Shown: positions 1 through 6,036 of the stretch, one piece after another
How positions within the stretch are numbered: the stretch's first letter is position 1
Layout: every line of letters begins with the position of its first letter
Origin: an uncultured Eubacteriales bacterium
Lineage (GTDB): Bacteria > Bacillota > Clostridia > Oscillospirales > Acutalibacteraceae
Direction: 5' to 3'
Assembly: GCA_900322105.1 (NCBI GenBank)
Contig: ONYV01000080.1
Coordinates: 1 to 6,036 of the forward strand
Length of the DNA: 6,036 nt
The notes under the pieces: generated by a model
What the model saw: only the letters and a program-made list of their open reading frames with translations
Told to the model about the DNA's origin: nothing
Databases searched by the model: none
Translations under genes and position numbers: made by a program

Positions 1-2121
1 ATCCTGCTGGGCAGGGGTACGAAAACGTGAGAGCAGCTCGATCTTGACAGGGAAGCCATCAAAGCGGCGCAGAGCCGTCTGATAATGTTGCCACGCAAGG
101 ATCGTGGTGGGAACGAGCAGCGCACATTGTTTGGAATCCGTCACGCATTTGAAAGCGGCTCTCAGCGCTACTTCCGTTTTTCCGAAACCGACATCTCCGC
201 ACAGCAGCCTGTCCATCGGAGCGGTGCGTTCCATATCGTCCTTGATCTCGGCAATGCAGCGTTTCTGATCGGCAGTTTCTTCATATTCAAACCGTGACTC
301 AAAATCTCTCTGCCATTCGCCGTCGGGCGGAAAAGCGTGCCCCGGAGCGTTCATTCTTTCGGCATAAAGCCGTATCAGCTCGTCTGCAATATCCTTGACA
401 GCGCTTCTGACACGGTTTTTCGCCTTTGACCATTCCTGACCGCCCAGCTTACTGAGCTTGACGATGCTGTCTTCATGCGGTCCGATGTATTTTGAAACAA
501 GATCCAGCTGTGTGACGGGAACATACAGGATATCCCCTTTGGCATAACGGATCTTGATATAGTCCTTGATGATATGTTCGATCTCCATTTTATGGATACC
601 TTCAAACTGCCCGATGCCGTGAACGCTGTGTACGACATAATCGCCCATAGAGAGTTCGGACAAGCTGAAGATCGCCTTGCTTTTACTGCGGCGCGGTTTG
701 GCTTTGTTTTTGCGTTCCGTGACCTGTAAATGAGAGATGAGCGAAAATCCTGCCTGATAATATTCAAAACCCGAAGACAGACTTCCGCAGGCAATATAGA
801 TGCCGCTGCCGCTGAGAATATCATCATCCTTGAGAAAACGAACATGATAACCTCTGTCTGTCATATCCCTGAATAACGTTTCAGCGCCCTTTTCCGTGCC
901 TGCCAATATCACGCACGTCTTGCCCTCTGTGCCAAGATTTTCCAGATCTTCGCAGAGAATGCTCAGTGAGCCGCTCCACGGAGAGAGCTGTCGGACGTTG
1001 AAATTGACCAGCACCCTGAGCGGCCATTCGCTGGTTCCTCTGGTATAGTTTTCGATCAGGATCGCACGGCTTTCTCCGATCTTTTTCATAAAGACGCTCT
1101 TGTCCGCCGAAAAACAGTCCAGACCCTTGCACAGCACGCCCTCCGAAAGGTAATCTTTGATATCTTCTCCCCATTGCCACTGGGTACTTTTGATACGGTC
1201 GTTGATCTTCGTCTGCTCCGAAACAAAAACGAGGGTATCTTTTGTGATATAGTCAAACACATCCGCCGGTGTTTCGTAGATCAGAGAATAGAATTTATCG
1301 GCGCTGCCAAGTCTACCGCCGCCAAGAAGTGTTTCCGCTTCCTTTTGCAGCAGTTCCTTTGCCTTAGCCGCAGCTTTGCCGCGCAGCGACCGTGCTTTTG
1401 CCAGTATCTTTTCGGCAAGCGCAGCAGCGTCATGAAAAATGATCTCACTTGACGGCGTAATGACAAAACTGTCCACACGGTCAGTACGGCGCTGCGTTTC
1501 GATATCAAAGGATGAGATGGTGTCGATCTCATCGCCCCAGAATTCGATTCGGCAGGGCTGAGGCGCAGACGGCATAAAGAAATCGAGAATACCGCCTCTT
1601 GCGGCAAACTGTCCCGTGCCGTCTACCTGCTCCACACGGACATATCCTTCCGCCAAAAGCGACTCCATGATCGCTTCCATCGAAAGACTTGCGCCCTCTT
1701 TGATTGTCAGCGTCGACTTCATCAGCACATCTTTCGGCATTGTATACTGCATGGCAGCGTCTGCGCAGCAGATCATCACCTGCGCCTCTCCTGACGAAAA
1801 GGCATACAGCGCGCCGATGCGCTGATGTTCAAATTCTCTGGAAACGCCTGTCACTTCCCGAAAGGTAAAATCTCTTGCAGGATAAAACACCGCTTTTGTC
1901 CCCATAGCGCTGATGTCGGAGCAAAGTCTTGCGCCCTCGGCTTCGTCACCTGCGATCACAAGGGCTTTTTGACCTGTGCCTGCGCACAGGGTATGGATCA
2001 GATGGGATTTATGAATGGCGGAAAGTCCTGTTGCCATTGCAGGAAGCTGATGTTCGCTGATTGCTTTTTCAAGCTGCTGATATTCCGCCAATCGGCTCAG
2101 GATCCCTGTTAAGAATTTCAT
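1..2121 (-). CDS. mfd: Transcription-repair coupling factor Mfd, N-terminal 707 residues (3' end beyond window)
   Basis: Mfd is a cytoplasmic ATP-driven DNA translocase that pushes stalled RNA polymerase off damaged DNA and recruits UvrA for nucleotide excision repair. The frame is open without a stop from ATG at 2121 to base 1, giving 707 codons of a family usually near 1150-1180 residues, so the gene is cut by the window and shows no sign of being broken. Visible in order: a UvrB-like N-terminal region with the typical RGGILDFF segment (about residues 175-182) followed by RIEFWGDEIDTI; the RNA-polymerase-interacting domain beginning GDYVVHSVHGIGQFEGI (about 493-509); the linker KLGGQEWSKAK leading to the translocase; Walker A GDVGFGKT (642-649); and the LVPTTILA segment after it. 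The DEEQRFG-type Walker B motif and later helicase motifs must lie outside the window. A Shine-Dalgarno GAGG overlapping the pth stop supports the start. Trp677 replaces the usual Gln in the LAQQH segment. The identification is firm. Confidence 0.97.
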   Translation of the reverse strand, partial: MKFLTGILSRLAEYQQLEKAISEHQLPAMATGLSAIHKSHLIHTLCAGTGQKALVIAGDEAEGARLCSDISAMGTKAVFYPARDFTFREVTGVSREFEHQRIGALYAFSSGEAQVMICCADAAMQYTMPKDVLMKSTLTIKEGASLSMEAIMESLLAEGYVRVEQVDGTGQFAARGGILDFFMPSAPQPCRIEFWGDEIDTISSFDIETQRRTDRVDSFVITPSSEIIFHDAAALAEKILAKARSLRGKAAAKAKELLQKEAETLLGGGRLGSADKFYSLIYETPADVFDYITKDTLVFVSEQTKINDRIKSTQWQWGEDIKDYLSEGVLCKGLDCFSADKSVFMKKIGESRAILIENYTRGTSEWPLRVLVNFNVRQLSPWSGSLSILCEDLENLGTEGKTCVILAGTEKGAETLFRDMTDRGYHVRFLKDDDILSGSGIYIACGSLSSGFEYYQAGFSLISHLQVTERKNKAKPRRSKSKAIFSLSELSMGDYVVHSVHGIGQFEGIHKMEIEHIIKDYIKIRYAKGDILYVPVTQLDLVSKYIGPHEDSIVKLSKLGGQEWSKAKNRVRSAVKDIADELIRLYAERMNAPGHAFPPDGEWQRDFESRFEYEETADQKRCIAEIKDDMERTAPMDRLLCGDVGFGKTEVALRAAFKCVTDSKQCALLVPTTILAWQHYQTALRRFDGFPVKIELLSRFRTPAQQD

Positions 2122-2131
2122 ATGTTCATGA

Positions 2132-2135
2132 CCTC
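2132..2135 (-). promoter_or_regulatory. Shine-Dalgarno site of mfd, overlapping the pth stop codon
   Basis: On the minus strand the sequence reads TGAGGTCATGAACATATG, where the leading TGA is the pth stop and the last ATG starts mfd. The GAGG core shares two bases with the stop codon and lies 10 bases before the ATG. A second ATG at 2129 between them is out of frame and reaches a stop after two codons. The arrangement fixes the mfd start at 2121 and suggests translational coupling, which is inferred. Confidence 0.7.
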
Positions 2136-2727
2136 AGTTAAACAGATTCATCGCCTTGTCGGTCTCGCCGCCAACGATCAGTTCGGCAGCCCGACAAGCG
2201 TTTTCGGCGGCGGTTTTCAGTTCCTTTTGCTCACTTTCGGTAAAACGGGAAAGCACCCAATCGGCAAGATCCCATTGTTCGGGCTTTTTACCGATACCGA
2301 TTTTGATACGCGGAAACTGATCGCTGCCTGAAAGGTAAATGATATTTTTCATGCCGTTGTGACCGCCGTCACTGCCCTTTCTGCGAATGCGCAGCTTTCC
2401 CACATCGAGAGAAATATCATCGAGCAGGATCAGTGTTTTTTCGGGCGGCACTTTGAAAAAACTCATCGCTTCCGTCACCGCCTGACCGCTCAGGTTCATA
2501 TAAGTAGACGGCTTCATCAGCAGTACCTTTTTTCCGCTGATCTCGGCTGTCGTGCATAGGGATTTATATTTGATGCGATCCGCTGTCACGCCGTATTTGT
2601 CTGCGATCAGATCGAGGGTGATAAATCCTGCGTTATGGCGGGTATTGTCGTATTTTCTGTCAGGGTTGCCAAGTCCTGCAATGATAAACTCTGCGCCGCC
2701 GAGCGGCTCTTTTTTCTTAAAAAACAT
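2134..2727 (-). CDS. pth: Peptidyl-tRNA hydrolase (bacterial Pth type)
   Basis: Pth cleaves the ester bond of peptidyl-tRNAs released early from ribosomes and so recycles tRNA in the cytoplasm. The protein is 197 residues from the chosen start, close to the usual 185-195. The family signatures are all visible: GLGNP (18-22, Asn21), NTRHNAGF with catalytic His31, KPSTYMNLSG (72-81, Asn78), the DD pair at 103-104 (Asp104 matches E. coli Asp93), GGHNGMK (121-127, Asn124) and RIKIGIGKKP. ATG at 2727 was preferred over an in-frame ATG at 2748, because an AGGA site sits 8 bases before 2727 while 2748 lies only three bases after the upstream stop and has no ribosome-binding site. Compared with E. 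coli Pth there is a short basic N-terminal extension (MFFKKKEPLGG) before the fold, and Asp23 replaces the glycine that commonly follows GLGNP. mfd starts 12 bases after its stop. Confidence 0.97.
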   Translation of the reverse strand: MFFKKKEPLGGAEFIIAGLGNPDRKYDNTRHNAGFITLDLIADKYGVTADRIKYKSLCTTAEISGKKVLLMKPSTYMNLSGQAVTEAMSFFKVPPEKTLILLDDISLDVGKLRIRRKGSDGGHNGMKNIIYLSGSDQFPRIKIGIGKKPEQWDLADWVLSRFTESEQKELKTAAENACRAAELIVGGETDKAMNLFN

Positions 2728-2735
2728 CGGATATT

Positions 2736-2739
2736 TCCT
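2736..2739 (-). promoter_or_regulatory. Shine-Dalgarno site that decides the pth start
   Basis: The minus strand reads GGAAAGGAAATATCCGATG. The AGGA core is 8 bases before the ATG at 2727, a standard spacing, and it falls inside what would be codons 4-5 if translation began at the ATG at 2748. This favours the shorter 197-residue protein. Confidence 0.65.
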
Positions 2740-2751
2740 TTCCAACATAAA

Positions 2752-4497
2752 CTAACAAGCAAGCGCGTCTGCGCAGATATGATAGACCATAAAGCCGCAG
2801 AGCGCATAGACTGCGATCAAAGACGACAGGACGATGCCAAACGCCTTTGCCGCTTTTTTCCTGCTCTTCATCAGCTGCCCTGTCAGGTATCCCAGCGACA
2901 AAGCGCCGATCACGATCAGCAGCACGCCATAGCGGACGTTCATCGTGCAGACGTGCGGAAAGCTCACGCAGAAAATCAGATACATTCCGAATATCACAAA
3001 ATACAGCAGTCCGATAAAGCACTTGTGAACAAGTTTGATCGTTTCGGATCTTTTGATAAAGAGATAGATCATTGCTCCGAAGGCAGCAAGCCCCAGCAGG
3101 ACCGCAGCAAAGAACAGAGCGTGGCTGAAGCCGACAAGCTGCGGAAACCTTCTGACGGCGATGCCTTCATCAAAGAGAGATGTCTTGAAAAAGCCGATCA
3201 GAGGATTGAATTCGTTATAACTGCCGCCGTACATCGTAAACTGCGGCGCAACGTCTGCATACTGATAGGGACTGAAATCAAAGAAACGCTGCAAAAGCGG
3301 AATGTTGCCGACAAACTGAGAGGACGTTTCCGACAGCCTTGGCACATAGGTAAACGGGATCTGCCAGCGCAGAAAACCGCGCACCGCCCAGAACAAACCG
3401 ATGGGCGCACAGATGATGATGAATACGGCATACTGCAGCAGGTATTTTTTGAGATCCTTCAGATTCGTAAAGAACACATAGATAAACACAAAACCGATCG
3501 CAGGAGCGACCATCCAGACGGACAGCTTGGTAATCATGCCGAAACCAACGCAGAGAGCGATATAGACGATATGCTTCATGCTGCGGCTCTGATACCAGTT
3601 GAGCGTATTCAGCACTGCGCCTAACATGAAGGTAACGGACAGGATATCGTTGTTCACACTGCCCGACATGATATAAAAAGTGGGACAGAAAGCGATCACG
3701 GCGGTAGCAGCGATCAGTCCGCTGCCCGAAAGTTTCAGACGGCGGAATATCTTGTAGGAGAGGATCATGCTGAGGGTGGAATAAAACAGCGTCAGCACCT
3801 GAACATTTTCATATGCATCGGCATAGCGGATGCCGATCATTGTTTGCAGACGCATCCACAGCGCTGCTAATATATGATGGATCGGCGGATGATAGAACTG
3901 GTCGATCTCACGCAGGTCAAAATCAGGCAAATGCCCGTTTGCATACAGATATTCGATATACCCTGCATGACCTGCGCCTGCGCCGAGAGAATGAACGTCA
4001 TGCTGGATCATCACAGCGCTCATCATCAGGATATAGGATAAGCGCATGATAAACCCTGCCGCAAACAGCAGCAGCACAATATTTCTTGCAGAAAGTCTGT
4101 TGCCTGCGAGCAGATAGAAAAAGACAGCGGCGCACACGGCAAGTCCGCCGTTCATCAGCACTGGCGCAAACGCTGCGCTGCTTTCTCCTGTGGTATAAGA
4201 AGCAAAAGCAAACAGCACAGCGGTGATGACGCTTGACGCTATAATCAGCGCCATATGTAGGTTTCCTTTTTCGCCCCCATAAAAACGGCGTGCAAAAAAC
4301 GCTGCGGCAAAGCCCAGCGCAAGGATACCGACGGAAATAAACAAAAGGTTGGAAAGCGTCACGCCGCCTGTCGACAGCACCAGCCCGATCAGGGAAACAA
4401 GCGCTGCCGAAAAGATCGGGTGACGATAGATCTGTTCAAAAAAACCCGAACACAGGGATCTTCTGATCCCTGTGCTGTCAGTGTTTGTATGGTTCAT
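2752..4497 (-). CDS. Polytopic membrane glycosyltransferase, GT-C / GT39 (PMT/ArnT)-like
   Basis: Probably a lipid-carrier-dependent glycosyltransferase of the GT-C fold, moving a sugar from a polyprenyl-phosphate donor on the outer face of the cytoplasmic membrane; donor and acceptor are unknown. The 581-residue protein is very hydrophobic, with roughly 13-16 likely membrane segments (for example about 30-47, 50-70, 83-101, 112-131, 139-160, 232-249, 259-276, 353-372, 455-480, 491-512, 522-540, 553-573). After an early membrane segment comes a loop with QHDVHS (165-170; Asp167 is a candidate for the acidic residue of the GT-C first loop), then GHAGYIEYLYANGHLPDFD (176-194) and the His-rich YHPPIHH (202-208). 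SGSVNNDILSV (278-288) and FCVSFPHVCTMNVRY (509-523) also look like family motifs. A larger hydrophilic loop spans about 375-450. ATG at 4497 was chosen because AAAGGA precedes it by 10 bases; a TTG at 4518 lacks a site. A perfect hairpin lies just inside the frame. The GT-C class is likely; the exact family is less certain. Confidence 0.8.
   Translation of the reverse strand: MNHTNTDSTGIRRSLCSGFFEQIYRHPIFSAALVSLIGLVLSTGGVTLSNLLFISVGILALGFAAAFFARRFYGGEKGNLHMALIIASSVITAVLFAFASYTTGESSAAFAPVLMNGGLAVCAAVFFYLLAGNRLSARNIVLLLFAAGFIMRLSYILMMSAVMIQHDVHSLGAGAGHAGYIEYLYANGHLPDFDLREIDQFYHPPIHHILAALWMRLQTMIGIRYADAYENVQVLTLFYSTLSMILSYKIFRRLKLSGSGLIAATAVIAFCPTFYIMSGSVNNDILSVTFMLGAVLNTLNWYQSRSMKHIVYIALCVGFGMITKLSVWMVAPAIGFVFIYVFFTNLKDLKKYLLQYAVFIIICAPIGLFWAVRGFLRWQIPFTYVPRLSETSSQFVGNIPLLQRFFDFSPYQYADVAPQFTMYGGSYNEFNPLIGFFKTSLFDEGIAVRRFPQLVGFSHALFFAAVLLGLAAFGAMIYLFIKRSETIKLVHKCFIGLLYFVIFGMYLIFCVSFPHVCTMNVRYGVLLIVIGALSLGYLTGQLMKSRKKAAKAFGIVLSSLIAVYALCGFMVYHICADALAC
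4451..4474 (-). repeat. Perfect 10-bp inverted repeat (hairpin) in the 5' coding region of the glycosyltransferase
   Basis: The arms CACAGGGATC (4451-4460) and GATCCCTGTG (4465-4474) are exact reverse complements around a 4-base loop. In the mRNA the hairpin starts 24 bases after the first base of the ATG at 4497 and lies in codons for STGIRRSLC. No run of U follows, so it does not look like an intrinsic terminator. A role in tuning translation initiation is possible but unproven. Confidence 0.75.
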
Positions 4498-4507
4498 GAT
4501 GATATGT

Positions 4508-4513
4508 TCCTTT
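4508..4513 (-). promoter_or_regulatory. Shine-Dalgarno site of the glycosyltransferase gene
   Basis: The minus strand reads AAAGGAACATATCATCATG. The AAAGGA core ends 10 bases before the ATG at 4497. A start at the upstream in-frame TTG (4518) would place this motif inside the coding region, so the ATG is preferred. Confidence 0.65.
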
Positions 4514-4545
4514 ATCAAAAAATAGTATGTATCAAAATCAGCCGA

Positions 4546-6036
4546 TCACTTTTTGGTTTCGTGGTATTCCTTTTCGGTGTTCACGTTCCAGATATCGTGC
4601 TTGTCGGTGACGCCCTGTTTGATCGCCTGCGCCGCGCGGATGGCTGTCAGCATCGAGTGATCCATATTATTGTAGCGGTGCTGACCGTTTCTGCCGACAC
4701 AATAGAGGTTTTCATAGCCGTCCAAAAACGATACTAACTTATCCATATACGCATAGGTATCAAAATACGCAGGATAGGCTTTTCTGATCTTCTCACGGTG
4801 GCTGTCCAGCACCTCGTCTGCACGGATCACGCCCATGCTTTCAAGTTCCTTTGTCGCAAGGGAAATGCACTCTTCGTCCGAAAGGTTCCAGAAATCATCG
4901 CCCTCTGCGCAGAAATATTCCAAGCCGATCCACACCGTTTTCTCAGGGTCTTTTACCATATACGGCGACCAGTTGTTGAAGATCTGTATCCTGCCCAGTT
5001 TGACGTTGGTTTCCTGAACATAGATCCAGCAGTCGGGAACGATGTTGCCAAGGGTCTTGATCTTCGTCTTGTTTTCCAGATCCAGACGGTTCACCAGCAG
5101 TCCCACCGTCACAAAGTCACGGTAAGGCAGTCCGTCTGCAATGTCCAAGATCTCTCTTTCGGGTACGTCTCCTGTCATGCCCATCACAAGATCTCTGACA
5201 GGCATGGACGAGATGAAGATATCGCCCTCTATCGTTTTTTCGCCGTCTTCGGTATCGCAGACAACAGAAACGACCCTGCCGTTTTTGCAGACGATGTTCT
5301 TGACACGACAGCCCTTTATCAGCTTTGCGCCCTTTTCGACCGCTTTGTCGGCGGCTAATTCCCAAAGCTGACCCGGACCGTATTTCGGGTACCAGAACTG
5401 CTCGATCAGAGAAGTTTCGACTTCTTTCTTTTTCTTTTTGCCGCCGAACATTTTGGAGAACATATCTTTCAGCACGGCACGGATCGAAAGTCCCTTGACA
5501 CGCTGAGAGCCCCAGTCTGCGGAAATGTCACGGGGATGTCTGCCCCAGAGCTTTTCGGTATAGCCTTCAAAGAACATACTGTACAGTTTTTTGCCAAAGC
5601 GGTTGATATAGAAATTTTCCAGAGAGGTCTCAGGCTTTTTGAACATCGCCGCTTTCAGATAGCTGAAACCTGCGGCAATGGTCGTCAGAAAGCCCATGTT
5701 TTTGATTGTGGACGCCGACATGGTAACAGGATAGTCAAAGAAATGCTGACGGTAGTAAATTCTTGACACTCTGTCACGCACCAGCATGACAACATCCTCT
5801 GTTTCGGGATCGGGGCCGTTCGGTTCAAGGGGTTTTTCTCTGCCAAGCAGCTTATCGTCAAAAGCGTCCTTGCCCTGCAGCGGCATCAGTTCTTTCCACC
5901 AGTTCATGATCTCGTCGCTTTTTGAAAAGAAGCGGTGACCGCCGATATCCATACGGTTGCCGTGATAACGCACTGTCTGTGAGATACCTCCGATCACCTG
6001 AGTTTCTTCCAGCACAATGACCTCATACTCTTCCTG
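4546..6036 (-). CDS. FAD-dependent oxidoreductase, amine-oxidase/UDP-galactopyranose-mutase-like, missing its N-terminus at the window edge
   Basis: A flavoprotein of the NAD(P)/FAD-dependent amine-oxidase-like superfamily (protoporphyrinogen oxidase / UDP-galactopyranose mutase-like group), probably cytoplasmic; the substrate cannot be read from sequence, but relatives are often found with polysaccharide genes. 496 residues are visible and the frame stays open to base 6036. The first visible residues, QEEYEVIVLEE, look like the second strand of a Rossmann fold, so the GxGxxG motif and roughly 25-30 residues lie outside; the GTG at 6015 is internal and not the start. Visible features, numbered from the window edge: GGISQTV and MDIGGHRFFSK (29-39), typical of this group; a lysine run (200-204) before ETSLIEQFWYPKYGPGQLWE; a substrate/FAD domain strand DIFISSMPVRD (about 272-282); and the C-terminal FAD-contact segment GRNGQHRYNNMDHSM (448-462). 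It ends with TGA, 48 bases before the glycosyltransferase start, and is likely cotranscribed with it. It could be a sugar mutase or a desaturase-like enzyme; hem biosynthesis is less likely given the neighbour. Confidence 0.85.
   Translation of the reverse strand, partial: QEEYEVIVLEETQVIGGISQTVRYHGNRMDIGGHRFFSKSDEIMNWWKELMPLQGKDAFDDKLLGREKPLEPNGPDPETEDVVMLVRDRVSRIYYRQHFFDYPVTMSASTIKNMGFLTTIAAGFSYLKAAMFKKPETSLENFYINRFGKKLYSMFFEGYTEKLWGRHPRDISADWGSQRVKGLSIRAVLKDMFSKMFGGKKKKKEVETSLIEQFWYPKYGPGQLWELAADKAVEKGAKLIKGCRVKNIVCKNGRVVSVVCDTEDGEKTIEGDIFISSMPVRDLVMGMTGDVPEREILDIADGLPYRDFVTVGLLVNRLDLENKTKIKTLGNIVPDCWIYVQETNVKLGRIQIFNNWSPYMVKDPEKTVWIGLEYFCAEGDDFWNLSDEECISLATKELESMGVIRADEVLDSHREKIRKAYPAYFDTYAYMDKLVSFLDGYENLYCVGRNGQHRYNNMDHSMLTAIRAAQAIKQGVTDKHDIWNVNTEKEYHETKK

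Noticed and set aside
375..845. Minus-strand 156-codon frame within mfd
   Set aside because: It overlaps mfd in a different frame. The mfd frame encodes the RNA-polymerase-interacting domain and conserved neighbouring sequence across this stretch, so this is a shadow.
1973..1990. Seven-bp perfect inverted repeat CCTGTGC/GCACAGG inside mfd
   Set aside because: It is short, sits deep in conserved coding sequence, has no U-tract, and is the kind of stem expected by chance in several kilobases.
2728..2748. Upstream ATG for pth adding seven residues
   Set aside because: It lies three bases after the preceding stop with no ribosome-binding site, whereas the ATG at 2727 has AGGA at an 8-base spacing.
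2635..3624. Long plus-strand open frame of 329 codons opposite the glycosyltransferase and pth
   Set aside because: It runs antisense across two well-supported genes and their junction, has a Gln/His/Arg/Asp-rich composition typical of the reverse of a hydrophobic coding region, and shows no recognisable domain. It is best explained as a shadow of the membrane protein's codon pattern.
3967..3985. Short tandem GGCGCA repeat in the glycosyltransferase gene
   Set aside because: It is just two copies encoding the GAGAGHAG loop of the protein and is too short to call a repeat element.
4498..4545. Possible promoter or terminator between the oxidoreductase and the glycosyltransferase
   Set aside because: A TACTAT element has no acceptable -35 partner at 16-18 bases, and the only stem (ATC/GAT around GGCT) is three pairs flanked by A and T runs, too weak to call a terminator.
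4798..5358. Plus-strand 186-codon frame opposite the oxidoreductase
   Set aside because: It is antisense to strongly conserved oxidoreductase sequence, with His-rich low-information translation and no family resemblance.
1..6036. Search for tRNA/rRNA genes, CRISPR repeats, insertion sequences, riboswitches and toxin-antitoxin genes
   Set aside because: None seen: the minus strand is almost fully occupied by four intact or edge-cut genes, and the three gaps are at most 48 bases.

Overview
All the coding signal in this window lies on the minus strand, so the reading order runs from base 6036 down to base 1. Four genes follow each other in one direction with gaps of about 48, 24 and 12 bases: the 3' part of an FAD-dependent oxidoreductase of the amine-oxidase/UDP-galactopyranose-mutase-like type (open at the window edge), a polytopic GT-C glycosyltransferase-like membrane protein, peptidyl-tRNA hydrolase (pth), and the 5' 707 codons of the transcription-repair coupling factor (mfd, open at the other window edge). 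No convincing terminator or internal promoter was found between them, so a single operon is the simplest reading.

The adjacent order pth-mfd is a familiar Firmicutes arrangement. Roughly balanced base composition, purine-rich Shine-Dalgarno sites and the style of the proteins suggest a Clostridia member, perhaps Ruminococcus-like (Oscillospiraceae). This assignment is inferred from gene order and general resemblance and not from a marker gene. The sporulation-linked small gene (fin/yabK) that separates pth and mfd in Bacillus subtilis is absent here.

Region by region: 4546-6036 holds the oxidoreductase, which lacks only its N-terminal dinucleotide-binding start. 2752-4497 holds the membrane glycosyltransferase. 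2134-2727 holds pth. 1-2121 holds mfd through its UvrB-like N-terminal part, its RNA-polymerase-interacting domain and the Walker A motif of the translocase. The first two genes probably serve cell-envelope glycan synthesis. The last two are housekeeping genes, one rescuing peptidyl-tRNA from stalled translation and the other removing stalled RNA polymerase from DNA damage.

Nothing here amounts to a clearly new biological system. The points most worth a second look are a perfect 10-bp hairpin just inside the glycosyltransferase reading frame, the joining of an envelope-glycan pair to pth-mfd, and tight coupling signals at the pth/mfd junction. No gene-free stretch exceeds 50 bases.
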